The notes beneath the pieces were generated by a model, which was given only the letters and a program-made list of their open reading frames with translations, did not search any database and was not told the DNA's origin. From NCBI GenBank assembly GCA_002205965.3, contig NADL03000648.1, forward strand, positions 248,001 through 312,000: a stretch of 64,000 bases of DNA, given 5' to 3'. The stretch is from Kappaphycus alvarezii. Taxonomy: Eukaryota > Rhodophyta > Florideophyceae > Gigartinales > Solieriaceae. This document shows, one piece after another, positions 25,934 through 36,037 of this stretch (the stretch's first letter is position 1; every line of letters begins with the position of its first letter). Made by a program: the position numbers and the translations under genes.

Positions 25934-26790
25934 CTTTCATTAACAACACTAGAGAGCTTCTCAAGTAGTCTGATTTTTATGGAGTGCATCAAGAGTAATT
26001 TGTGATAGAGGATTTGGGACATGAGGGTTGATGACAATGATGTATGTAAAGCATTGTGTTTCCAAGGAGGGGGGGCAATACTTAAATTTCTGTTTCATAT
26101 CCTCAAAATTAAAGCATCGTTTGGAAAATTCAAACGCTAAACGATTCAAAGCTTAGCAGAAGAAAATCTGTGACGAGAGTCCAAAGTACCAGTTTCTAAC
26201 ATCAGAAACTGGTGGTACTTGGAGTAGGTTGCAAAAGCAATTAGTAGAGGAATGTATGTGAGGGGGAAATAGCGGGTGTGTTTACTGTGGGAGCCCGGAA
26301 GTTGAGAACCAGGGGAGTTTGTGAGGTACGGTACACATGCAGAATTTTTGACCAAGCGCGGAGACGAAATGAAATAACTGCGGGAAGGAGTTGGGCCATG
26401 ACATAAATCTCAGAACAACGCTTAACTTTTATAAAAGGCAGGCCATGAGTAAATCTCAGAACAAACACTTATCTTTAATTGTAGACATACGAAACCCTAT
26501 CACGCAATCTTTCAGCGAAACGATCGACAGCATACCATCGCGTGGCGCAATGCCGTTCCATGAGCTGTTTTTTTCTACGTCTCCAAACCCAATTCAAAAT
26601 CTAGTTGAAATAACATTCCCGACTGCTATTGCAAATGACTCGATTGATTTCCTTGAAACTTCCGCTATCCAAGTGTCCTTGGATCGGTAGTCAGGCATTT
26701 GAGTGACTATGTACGGTAAGTGCAAGTCGCGGAACTGCTCTTCATACCTTCGAAACCACTACAGGGCGAAAAATCATCTTTGGTGCACTC
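25934..26790. other. intergenic between LPMO-like and TPR genes
   Basis: No supported gene. An open frame at 26391-26690 (99 codons) has plausible composition but no recognisable domain, and is not called. Near 26180-26220 there is a short inverted repeat (AAGTACCAGTTTCTAACATCAGAAACTGGTGGTACTT). Confidence 0.45.
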
Positions 26791-28887
26791 TTAATTGCCT
26801 TCCGTTGTCATGACCCCGTCTCTGACCTCAATCAACAACCCCCTCCAAGTATAAAAGCCTGCCCCTATACCCGAAGCATCATCTTCCCAATAGTTGTCGT
26901 TGGTATCACCCCTCGAATTTGCTGATCGATAATCTTCCAACTTCATCCGTACTCTTTCCATGCCCAGACTCTCCATTTAACTTTAAATTCATGCACAGAC
27001 TCTTCCAAGCCTTCAACCACTTTGCGTTATCCTTTGACATCCCTGCCCTACCGTACGCCACCATCGCCGCGCTGTGAGCGCCAACGCTCGGCGCCATGGC
27101 CTCCGAGTCGGTCTACAACGCTCCCTAAATTACTCCACACTTCTCCCAAAAAGACGCCATGCTGCGTCACATTCAGCTGCTCAAGGATCGCAATGCATCG
27201 CGAAGATGGTTCACAGACTCTTTCAGATCCTTCATCGCAAACAAAGCCCGAGCACATTCCACCAGAGTCTCTGCGTTTTCCCGTGTTGCCCAGGGTCCAT
27301 GTCGCTTTCGCGTGTACACCGCCAAAGTGTACAGATCGATCGCCTCCTGATACTTTCCCTGCGCCAGCAATTTCCGCCCATCCTTGTGCCAAGTCCGGCT
27401 CATCTCCTCATATGCGCCAACACTTTGCTCTTCGTCTTCTGAGTTCAAATCTTCCACCGGCGGATTCTGTGGCATAGAATTCCGAGCGTTATCCGCTAGA
27501 TCTTTCCAACTCTTCACCTCCCTGCTTTTACGTTTGTTCGCCTCCATCTCACAAACGACTGCTTGGACTGTGCATGGTTCAGCATATCTGCCTTCACATT
27601 CACGGCTTGGTTGGCCGGTCGCAGAATCCCACGCGGAGGTGTCCTGCGTTCCTCCTGGTTCACTTGTGGCTCTGGCCGTGATGGTTCCAGTGGTCGCATT
27701 GGCCGTTGTGGAGCTGCGGCGCTGGGGTGGACGGAGAGGAGGCGCTTGCTTTCTCACCAACGGCGGAGATTCGACCACTTTCGGCGGTTGGTTTTCTCTT
27801 GACGTGAAGATGTTGATCCAATGTCCTCTGGTGTTTGATCGCGCTGATGTTGCACAGGCGTCTCTGCTTGTGCCGGCTTGAGCCGTTGTCTTCTCAAATT
27901 CGCGTTGAGGTTTTCTATTGCTGTAGCATAATTTGGATTGTCTTCTGTGGCCTTGCTTTTCTCGTACAAGTCGAGCGCATTGCGATAGGCGAGCTCCCCT
28001 GATTTCAAATCGCCTTTCATATCGCCAATGACGCCCAGAAAGCAGTGCACGTCACCCAACTGCGCCCTGCCACCCGAGAAGGTTCCCTTTGCATAAATGG
28101 CGAGGGCCTTTTTCAAATGCTTCTCGGCATTTTTCAAGTCATCGATATGAATAAAGGCACTCGCGACGTCTGTATGGGCTATAGCGTGGTCTTTGCAAAC
28201 TTTAGTCCATTGTCCTCCCTCAACTTGACTGACAAGGAGAATAGGGCCAAGGCGGCATCATACTTACCTTGCGCAAAGAGGGTCTTGCCAAGCATTTGTC
28301 TTGTATTTGCGTTGTCCTCAACTTGATGTAATTTGAGTGCCTTATCGCCGACCTCGATGACTTCCTTTGTCTCTGTTTCATCAACCTTCCGGCCCTTGAC
28401 TTCTTTTCCTGGGAAATTTCTTTCATTGGAAACCAGACCTTGAGACCCTTTTTCAAGGCATTTTCATTCTCGGCCAAACCCAACTTTTTCTGATTTCTCG
28501 TCGGTACGTCCGAGGTTTCCTCTGCCGGGTCAACATTTTCCTCTCTAACGTCACCGAAAAGGACGCCCCACACGCGCCTCAAGCAATTCTTCGCCGGACG
28601 ACGAAAGAAACCGCGTTGCCTCTTCTGAGTATTGCTCACCTGACTGGTAGATGACGTGGGATGGTCTCGAAGGTCAGTAGTCTCTGCGACATCCTTGATA
28701 GCCTCAAAGACATCTGCCTGCAAGTCGAGTTCGCCGCAGGCATCATCGTCATAGTCCTCGATATAGTTTGCATCCCCCTTTTTCTTGGCAGCGGTGCGTC
28801 CTCTACAGCGGATGATGCATGGTGAGCGGGCGAGGACGGCTGCATATCATCACCCTCTGACTCTGTGTCACTCTCACCTTGAGCCAT
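26791..28887 (-). CDS. tetratricopeptide repeat protein
   Basis: The gene starts at the ATG at 28887 with an acidic N-terminus (MAQGESDTESEGDD) and runs to a stop near 26791, about 700 residues read across frames. The middle holds TPR units: LFAQGKYDAALALFSLSVKL, then DVASAFIHIDDLKNAEKHLK, then YRNALDLYEKSKATEDNPNY. After a Gln/Pro-rich linker come LLAQGKYQEAIDLYTLAVYT and ALFAMKDLKESVNHLRDAL. TPRs are helical scaffolds that bind other proteins, so a co-chaperone or complex-assembly role is possible but unproven. The frame changes at least four times (near 28760, 28400, 28200 and 27200). There are no good splice sites, and TPR spacing continues across some breaks, which suggests assembly indels. 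Its 5' end lies 100 bp from the 3' end of the CBM48 gene on the same strand. It has no signal peptide. Confidence 0.7.
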
Positions 28888-28987
28888 GACGACATGAGCC
28901 TTATCGGCGACGGTCTCCTCGCATGAGCGACAACAGCGGTAGAAAAGTGCTTTGGTGTAGCAGCTTGAAGAGTTTCGGTGTTGATAC

Positions 28988-29546
28988 TTAAAAAGTGAGA
29001 AAATTCACCAAACTGATCCTCGACGAGATTGGATCACCGTCTGCGACTCTCCAACGGCCGTCAACAACAAAACGGTAGACATAGTCACCGGGTGGAAGCT
29101 CTGTGACGAGGACATGGTAACGAATATCTGGGATGAAGGTCATGGGATGCTTGCGCCAATCGTCGAAGGAGCCGGCGAGGGATACTTTTGCGCCGGCATC
29201 GCGCCAGACAAAGGTGGTTAGAATGGGGGGGTTGGAAGAGAGTCGAATGGGAGGTGCGGGAGGAGTAACGCGGACGGAGAAATGGGCAGTGGAAACGAGA
29301 GTGGCGGTGGGAAGGGAATTGTCGAGGACACGAGGGGCAATCGAGTGACGAAGATTCATGGTGGAGTTGGATGGTTGGAGGTGGCAGCATGTTTGGTTGT
29401 TTTCTTGCAATGGTTGAATGCGGGAAGGAGAGTTGAAAGGGGAATTCGGGGAGGTCTGGTCAGTGGATGGGAGGGTCGGGGGGAAGGGACGGACATAGTT
29501 AAGGCTCAACAGGAGCCAGAAAATACAAGCTAAGAGCACTCATCAT
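28988..29546 (-). CDS. CBM48/AMPK-glycogen-binding domain protein, probably secreted or anchored
   Basis: One frame of about 183 codons ends at 28988. Its C-terminal half is a CBM48 (AMPK beta-type, E-set) domain: TTFVWRDAGAKVSLAGSFDDW, then GDYVYRFVVDGRWRVADGDP. This matches the family pattern in which two Trp and neighbouring residues bind alpha-glucan. The N-terminus is hydrophobic (LLACIFWLLLSLN), like a signal peptide or anchor. A Ser/Pro-rich linker follows. No kinase-binding C-terminal domain of AMPK beta is present. The frame containing the hydrophobic segment begins with GTG at 29539. A good ATG pair (29546 and 29543) lies one base out of frame, so the true start may be there with a one-base error. 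Otherwise the start could be an internal ATG just before NLRHSIAP. Red algae store floridean starch in the cytosol, so a secreted glucan-binding protein would be unexpected. The domain is certain, the location is not. Confidence 0.75.
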
Positions 29547-29606
29547 TCGTCAGTTGTCTGACCGTTTAGTCGTTGGGCTGCACGGTCATTTCTGCTCTGC
29601 TCTCCA

Positions 29607-29890
29607 TACTGTACTGTAGCGTCTACAGTACAGTACAGTAACTGTGCTTGTGCTGTACCATCAATTATCACCGACCCGTTCGTGACGTCTACCGTTACAA
29701 ATTCGAGTTATCAATTCCCTTATTTTCAGGTTGCATTCAATTACTTGTAATACAAATTACTATATCCATAAAGCAATTCAACTGCGACGCGTGGAATGCC
29801 CCCTCTGCTACACGTGTGTATTGTGTACACGTACCGTAAATGTACAGTACAGTACAGTATGATCATTGGCCGTACAGTACAGTATGGTAA
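29607..29890. repeat. TACTGTAC motif cluster between divergent genes
   Basis: It starts with a perfect hairpin: TACTGTACTGTAG (29607-29619), loop CGT, CTACAGTACAGTA (29623-29635). Further GTACAGTACAGTA runs follow at about 29838-29858 and 29871-29885. The cluster fills the shared 5' region of the CBM48 gene (-) and the BZW gene (+), so a promoter role is possible. Confidence 0.65.
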
Positions 29891-30059
29891 TGCGTGCCGC
29901 CTGTAATCCACCAACAAGCATAAAGAGACTGTCAACCCCCCTCCACCACCGCCGGCACCAAGCCCCAATATTCAACTACGCTCACTTTGCTCTCTCTCTC
30001 TCCCTCAACCCGCACATTCCCGCGATCACCCTCTCTCCCCAACACCGTACTACTCCACC

Positions 30060-31316
30060 ATGGCGTCCAAAGAACTACGCCCACTCTCGGCACCGGCGTG
30101 CCCAAAACGCGCAAAAGAAACATCCAAACCAAGCTAGATCCCGAAACATTTCGCACCCGTCTTTTCGAGGAGCTGGCCACCCACGGCATCACGCCGCCAC
30201 CATCCCGGCCCTCTCCTCCGAGGAGTTTGACTACAGTCGTTACGGTGAAGTGTTTTGCGAGGTCATGTTGGCTGGCAACATTGTCGAGCCTGGTGGTGCT
30301 GTTCGGACAAACCCTGCCCCTACTGAGCATTGCGTATTTTCTGCAGACGGTCCGGATGCTGTCTTGTCCGTTGTGGATATCATGCACCAGTTGATGAGAC
30401 GTAAGCCGTTTTTACGCGCGCGTTACGATGCCGTCCTGACCAAAATTTTAAGTTGTTTGGCCGTGTTTCAGGATGATGCTAGAGCCAATTTGGCAGTGGC
30501 TGTGGCAAGTATGTTGGAGAGACAGATGTTGAGTCCGAGCGTGTTGAAGAGTTTGAGCTCAGCGAGTGCCATCTCGTCGGGCATTGCCTTGGATTTTATG
30601 AGCGCCATTATAACGAGTTATTTGGAACAGAATCACCAGTCGGTAGAAAAGTTGATGATGTTGCTCAAGAGCGCAGGTATTGATACAGGCACCATGGTCA
30701 ACATGATGCCGCAAGGGTGCAGATCCGCAGACGCCTTGTCGGAGCACTTTAAGAAGCTCGGCTTACACAAGCTCGTGGAACAAAATGAAAGGAGGGTAAA
30801 GGCTGAGAAGATTCGCACATTGGAAAATGGTATTTCGGAACGCTTGGGTAAGGTAAATGTGGATGAGTTGATTGGATTCGTGAAAACCACGAGGGAGGAA
30901 ACGGGTCTGAGCGAGGCGGAGGGGGTGGCGGCTGCATGGTCTGGGGTGGTGAGTTCCGTGAATCTGTCGAGAAAGACTCAGCAAATCGGACCGAGTTGCT
31001 GAGGGCGACACAGAAGGGGGCGCCGCTTTTGGAGCAGATTTGCGAATCTGGGGCTATGCAGATCGAGCTGATTATGAGAGTGCAGTCGTATGTAAGTGCA
31101 GACATGGAGTTGTTGAAGATTGCTGTGTTTTGCGACGTGATTAACTTGTTGTACAAAATGGATGTGTTGAGTGAGGAGGCAATTCTGCGATGGTATCGGA
31201 GGGGGATGAGGCTGGAAAAGGGGAGTGCGGCGTCGAGCAACATTATACGGGAGCAAATGACGACATTTGTCAAATGGTTGGAGACTGCGGAGGAAGAGAG
31301 CGAGGAGGAAGAGTAA
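30060..31316 (+). CDS. BZW1/BZW2-like eIF5-mimic protein (5MP) with C-terminal W2 domain
   Basis: The ATG at 30060 sits in a strong Kozak context (CCACCATGG). The protein follows the BZW/5MP layout. The N-terminal motif TLGTGVPKTRKRNIQTKLDP corresponds to the animal TLTGQRFKTRKRD segment. The MIF4G-like helical repeats come next (FDYSRYGEVFCEVMLAGNI). The C-terminal W2 domain ends with AILRWYRRG, TFVKWLETAEEESEEEE and an acidic tail. W2 domains bind eIF2 and eIF3, and 5MP proteins compete with eIF5 to tune start-codon choice in the cytosol. Length is about 415 residues, close to the family's 419. Three single-base frame changes are visible: just after ATGGCGTCCAAA, near 30195, and near 30985. 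The first fits loss of one A from a short A run. Alignment to the family is gapless across the last, so an intron is unlikely. It shares a 5' region with the CBM48 gene. Confidence 0.88.
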
Positions 31317-31918
31317 TCAGAGAAGACTGGTTTGGATCGGAAAGAAGGGTATGCCTGAAAACCGAAAGTGTCGCTATGTGGATGAAAGTAAAGAAATCTT
31401 ATTGCGCAAGCTTGTTTGACCTAATTCGACACCCGCTCCTCGATGAGATCCGAACGGCGGGTTTCCTATTAGTGGTCACTTGATTTGAAAATTGCTCTTG
31501 GCTCTACCCTTTGGCAGTGTGCATACTCACAGGCAAACGAGTTGCCACCGTGACGAAAAAGGCAGCCGTGCTTTAGATCCTACCAAAAAGATGGAGGAGG
31601 TTATTTCTGGGGAGAGCGTTTGTTTATATAGCAATTTTTCTTGATCCTGCGGAGGAATTTCGCGAGTTGCTCGCTTTTGAATTAGGGTTACTGCCAAATT
31701 TGAAAATGATTACGAAAAGCCGTATTCAACTTACAGTTGGAGCGGGTTGTGGGAAACTCTTCAGACTTACAGTGAAATTACGAAGAATGCGCTGCTCAAA
31801 TGCTGTAGGCATTGCATTGCATCTCCACGGCCTGTCCAAGACCACGGCTCTAAATCCGTGAGGCTCACTTGCGCCCATGTAGAGTCGACCCGGCGCCTCA
31901 TCTGCGCTACTACGCACC
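31317..31918. other. intergenic between BZW and TOC genes
   Basis: No supported gene. Contains the BZW 3' region and the TOC GTPase promoter. Confidence 0.5.
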
Positions 31919-33371
31919 ATGTCCGCCCCTTTATCACCCTCCCCGTCCATCCAGCCCATCCGCTCCTCCCTCCCCGCCCGCTTCTCCAGACCCAGATCGC
32001 GACGCCCATTTCAATCTACTCGCCTTCTCTCCGCCCCCGAACAGAGCACCCTTGACACTCTACCAGCCCCTCATTTCCGACCCACCTCGACGATCAGATC
32101 ACCCCTCATCGCCCGCTCATTCACCGTCCTACTACTGGCGCCCCACCTTCACCAGTCCCTGTTCCACCCTTGACCGCAGCTGTACATCGTTATCTTGTTG
32201 CCAAGGATTTAAATCCAGAGTTGTTGCATACCGCTGCGCCGCTTCTGCAAGTGGCGGGAGTTCGTCCGCAGTTGACTTTGAAGAGGAGGGTTTTGGCGTT
32301 TGAACGTTTTGCAAAGGGGATTGAATTGCCGCATACAGATTGTCCGCGGGAGGGCGATTTTCGGTGGAGGAGATGTTGGGTTCGAGTCTTGTATGCCGTG
32401 GCTTTTGTTGCTAGACGTGTCGACAATCATATGTGGGAGGAGTGCAGTGGAGGGTTTGTCATGTCTGATGACGGTTGGGCGAATTATGCCATAGATGAGG
32501 CGTGGGAGGGAGATGCTGTGATTAGGGACATGGTTAGAACCCAGGGCCGTGACTTGGGTATCGTTGTGGTCGGATCTCAGGGAGGGGGAAAGAGTGCTAC
32601 TATAGGGCGCATCTTGGGTAGACAAGGCCTTACCAGAGAGTCATGCCCTGGCGTATATCGGTAAGCGACAAGGTCATCAGGAGATAATGTATCGACATAT
32701 TCGTGCCTTGAGTTGGCCCTTGGTACCGATAGAATGGAATGTCCCGGTTGCCAGTAGGGAGGTCGACAGGGTGTATGTCAGGGTTGAAGGGCACGTCGTG
32801 TCATTGTAGAGTTGCCTAGTATGGAGAAAGATTTGGAGTACGTTGATGCGGCAGCTGTTAGTATGAAAGCCGAGATGGGCAAGTTTGAGAGGGTCGTCGC
32901 CGAGGTTCAAAGTGATGTGGTGGATTACGTCCTACTGTGTGAAAGGTTGGATCAAGTTGACGTGAACAGGTTACGGCGCGTTGTGGCGAGGGTCGTTCGA
33001 TTGTACGGCAGGGGGGTGGTTGAGCGAATGATGGTTGTGCTGACACATGGGCAAGCTGTCCCGCCCTCCGGAATATCGTACCAAGTTTGGGTATTTGATC
33101 GCATGAGAGTTGTGCGCGAGGTACTAGGCAAATGGGACGGAGGGAACGTTGGCGTGTGGTGGTGGAGAATAGCGCCAATTGTCGCGTGGAGGATGGCGCC
33201 TTTGTATTGCCAGACGGAACAGCATTTATGAACTCGTTTCTTGACCAGTTTTCAAGGATGGTCGACCGAGGCAAGAGAGTCCCCCTTCTTGCTCCAATTC
33301 CATGCAGGAGGTGGTGGGAGGATTACGTTGCATTGTTTGGCGTCGCAGTGCTCATCATGAGATTGCTCTGA
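31919..33371 (+). CDS. TOC34/TOC159-type chloroplast import GTPase
   Basis: The protein is about 480 residues read across frames, starting at ATG 31919 (MSAPLSPSPS) with a Ser/Pro/Arg-rich N-terminus. The GTPase domain shows a P-loop, VVVGSQGGGKSATIGRILG, near 32565-32620. Then come the TOC-specific blocks YVLLCERLDQVDVNRLRRVV and MMVVLTHGQAVPPSGISYQVW. Last is VENSANCRVEDGAFVLPDGTAF, which fits the VxxENSxRC...LPxG segment of plant TOC GTPases. A short C-terminal hydrophobic stretch (ALFGVAVLIMRLL) fits a tail anchor in the outer plastid envelope. TOC GTPases recognise transit peptides of plastid preproteins. Frame changes occur near 32150, 32645, 32785 and 33150. A GTAAGC near 32663 looks like a splice donor, but the sequence beyond it stays coding. 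The stop lies 31 bp from the stop of the converging sulfotransferase gene. It is quite diverged from plant TOC34, as expected for a red alga. Confidence 0.82.
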
Positions 33372-33402
33372 GAGACTATTCAGTTTACCCTACACATGAT
33401 CC

Positions 33403-35066
33403 CTATGCGTTGAGGACGACAGGCCCTAGTCCATCCAGTTCAATTTCCGCTCTCATTGCTCTCACATCTGCCCAGAATCTCCTCCGTGCCTCCTCATACA
33501 CGGCATGATCAACTGGTCCCTCCAACCCCAAAATCTCGTTCATCGTATCGAAACTGACTCGACCGCTCCTCCTTTGTTTGATACCGATGTATTCCAGGAC
33601 GGACATTTTCGAACTGCGCCCGATGCGGTACCCCCCAAAGATGGCATGAAACAAACGGCAACTCAACTCAAACTCCTCTGTTAACCCAACAAATCTCAAC
33701 CGCCTTATAACTCGTATGGCTCTCCTGCCGTCCTCCTCGGTCAGCACTCTGGTATCCCTGTAGTTGCGGCCCAACAACAGCTTTGCTTGCTGTGACCAAA
33801 ACTTTGGCTTCTGTACAAACTTATCCAACCCTTCACGAACACGTCGTGACTGGTTATAATGCAAATTAAGATGCAAGTAATTGGAGTACATCCTCTGCAG
33901 AGGCAGTCGAAACATGCCCACCGCCTTTCCCACCTCCCTCAGGGTCAACGGGCGATGCATGTGCAAGCCATAATGAACCTCTCCGATACAGGATGGACCA
34001 TGGTGAGCCGGCCAGCACAATGCTGCCTCAACCACGCTCGTCCGGACTCATTGGTGAACAACCAATCCCAATTTAGAGTCTCCTTCATCATCCAGCGCAT
34101 CTCCGGCGGTCGCTCCAACCGCGGTACTACGAACAAATCAGGGGATGTTTTGCATCCCCATCGCAAGATTGTGTTTACAAATGATGTTCCCGTCTTTGGA
34201 ATATGCAACCACCGTAGGAACATGTGCTCCGGTTGTCGTCGTCCCAGACGGCTTGCGCGATCGCAGCGTTGCTCGTAATCCAACTGCAAAGCCTCCGCAG
34301 TCCATTGCCCTCCTTTGCCGAGAATATCGGGGCTGGCTGTGGTTTGTTCCGGGTGTGAATTGCCTAGTTGCAGCTCTGGTAAGCGAAATGAGGTCGGGTG
34401 TAAGGCCCAGTTGATCGAATTGGTTTCAATGCCTGAAAGAAGATGGCCAATGGAGAGGGCGAGGACTATGCAAAGTGCTGCAAAGGACGGGAGGATGTCG
34501 GTTAATGGATGCATGCGTAGCATGGCTGCGAAAGGGTTGGGTTTCTGACAGTTGGGAAGAGGAGAGGAGGCGGAGGAGGGTGAGTGGGAAGAGGGGGTAT
34601 GGGTCAGGCTGGATGTGGATTGAATGGAGGACGACCTGTTGCGACGACGACGACGTCGGGTTCGATGGAAGGGGCCATATTTATTGGAGGGGCCGGATGG
34701 ATGTGAGTGGGTTGAGGGGAGGTGAGTTTTGAGATCGCGAATGAGTAAAAGATGGTGGTTGTTTTGACGGGCCTTTTTGGCGGGAGTGGGGATCAGTCGG
34801 TCCACGGAGGTTGAAGTTTGCAGGGCGGACTGCAAGGGGGAAAGGTCATGAGAAGGGGAGTCGGAAAGTGAGTGGCTCCAACGTTGGGAGGGGGGGTCTG
34901 AGGGGCAGGAACTGTGCGCAGAAGATGCGCGTCCGTCTAGAACGATTGAATGAGTGTCGATGGGAGTTTGCAAGGTCTCTCTGGATAAAAATGACAAATA
35001 GGCTGCGGTGAATTGCGATGGACAGTATGTACAGTTATTGTACAGTAGCAGTCGCATAATTGGCAT
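33403..35066 (-). CDS. carbohydrate sulfotransferase, type II membrane protein
   Basis: The longest frame opens with ATG at 35066. A later ATG at 34523 (MLRMHPLTD) directly precedes the membrane segment ILPSFAALCIVLALSIGHLL and is the more typical start for a Golgi type II enzyme. PAPS binding is shown by the 5'-phosphosulfate loop LRWLHIPKTGTSFVNTILRW. After one frame change near 33985 comes the 3'-phosphate motif FRLPLQRMYSNYLHL. Between them GEVHYGLHMHRP fits the family's GHxxYGxH segment. RFVGLTEEFELSCRLFHAIF is typical of the C-terminal part. The reaction is transfer of sulfate from PAPS to a polysaccharide hydroxyl. In red algae such enzymes are expected to sulfate matrix galactans; the exact substrate is not readable. 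One frame change only, likely an indel. Convergent with the TOC gene. A TACAGTAC cluster lies at its 5' end. Confidence 0.85.
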
Positions 35067-35277
35067 AAACTGTAGAGGCTATTGCAGCTGCCTTGATCCA
35101 AATTTTGAACTTGGTCAAATTTACTCTTTCAAAACCACTCAAGTTGTGCAACACTGTAGAGAGTAATACGCAGTATCGTGTACAGTACAATAAGTACAGT
35201 ACGTACAGTACCGTACAGTATATCGTGCCTCTCGTCCTTCTCCAGAGGCTACACTACAGTACAGTACAGTACCGTTC
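35017..35277. repeat. TACAGTAC motif cluster upstream of the sulfotransferase
   Basis: Runs of TACAGTA, GTACAGTAC and ACAGTACAGTACAGTACCGT occur at about 35023-35047 and 35178-35275, over the 5' end and upstream side of the sulfotransferase gene. It is the same motif as at 17.5, 29.6 and 55-57 kb. Confidence 0.65.
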
Positions 35278-36037
35278 TAGAGTATCTTCGCTCCATTCGC
35301 CTGCACTGTCGCGACGGATGCGTTCTCGGAGTCCTCGGTTTTGCCTTTTCGGAGACCGCCATCCGGCTTCCCCACGCATTACACGTCGCAAGACTTTAGT
35401 GGTAAGAAGGTGTATCCGGAAGAAGACAGTTTGGATTGCTTCGGCGTTCCGTGCGTTTACCGTAGTTCGGAAGTGCCGTATCTATGAGTAATATGGCGAG
35501 ACTGTGCATGTAATTCCCAGGAATGCGGTCGAAGATGCCCGAAGGCCTTAGCCGGCTGTGCACTGCTTCATAAACCAAAGGAAGACGAGTAGTTGGTTGT
35601 GGAGGGCATCGAGGGCATTGTTACGGGCAAGAAGGAAAGGAGGGGGGAACTAACGGCGATAGGCCTTGCTCGCCTGTTTTCCCATTGGAGGAGTAGGGCC
35701 AAGTTGTGCCTTCGCCATCCGCATCTCCTTCATGCGCTGTGACAGGGCGCGGGTGCGGTTCGTTTATCGCTCGGTTTTCGCCATGAGTACGGATGGGGCT
35801 TCAGGGACATCGGGCTTAGGTTGTTCAAGCCGTTGAGCGGCGCCTGTTCCTTGGGTTTTTGCGACCCGAAGGTTGGCAGGTGAGGGTTCCAGGGTTTTGG
35901 GGGCCAGGGTTCTTTTGCTCGTCCCCGGTGGCGTGGTGCTTTCGGGTTCGTCCTGGACTGTGGTGGGCTCCGAATGGCCCAGGGGGACCTCCCAGACGAC
36001 ACAATCCCTCTAATCTCTTCTGCGACACTGCTGCCCA

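Noticed and set aside
26391-26690. 99-codon frame between the LPMO-like and TPR genes
   Set aside because: No domain, no promoter sign, and the opposite strand is also partly open.
30950-30990. GTGAGT...CAG pair in the BZW gene as a 33-bp intron
   Set aside because: Length is a multiple of three, so it would not explain the frame change, and the family alignment is gapless there.
32640-32670. GTAAGC splice-donor-like site in the TOC gene
   Set aside because: The sequence beyond it keeps coding in a shifted frame, so a one-base indel explains the frame change better than an intron.
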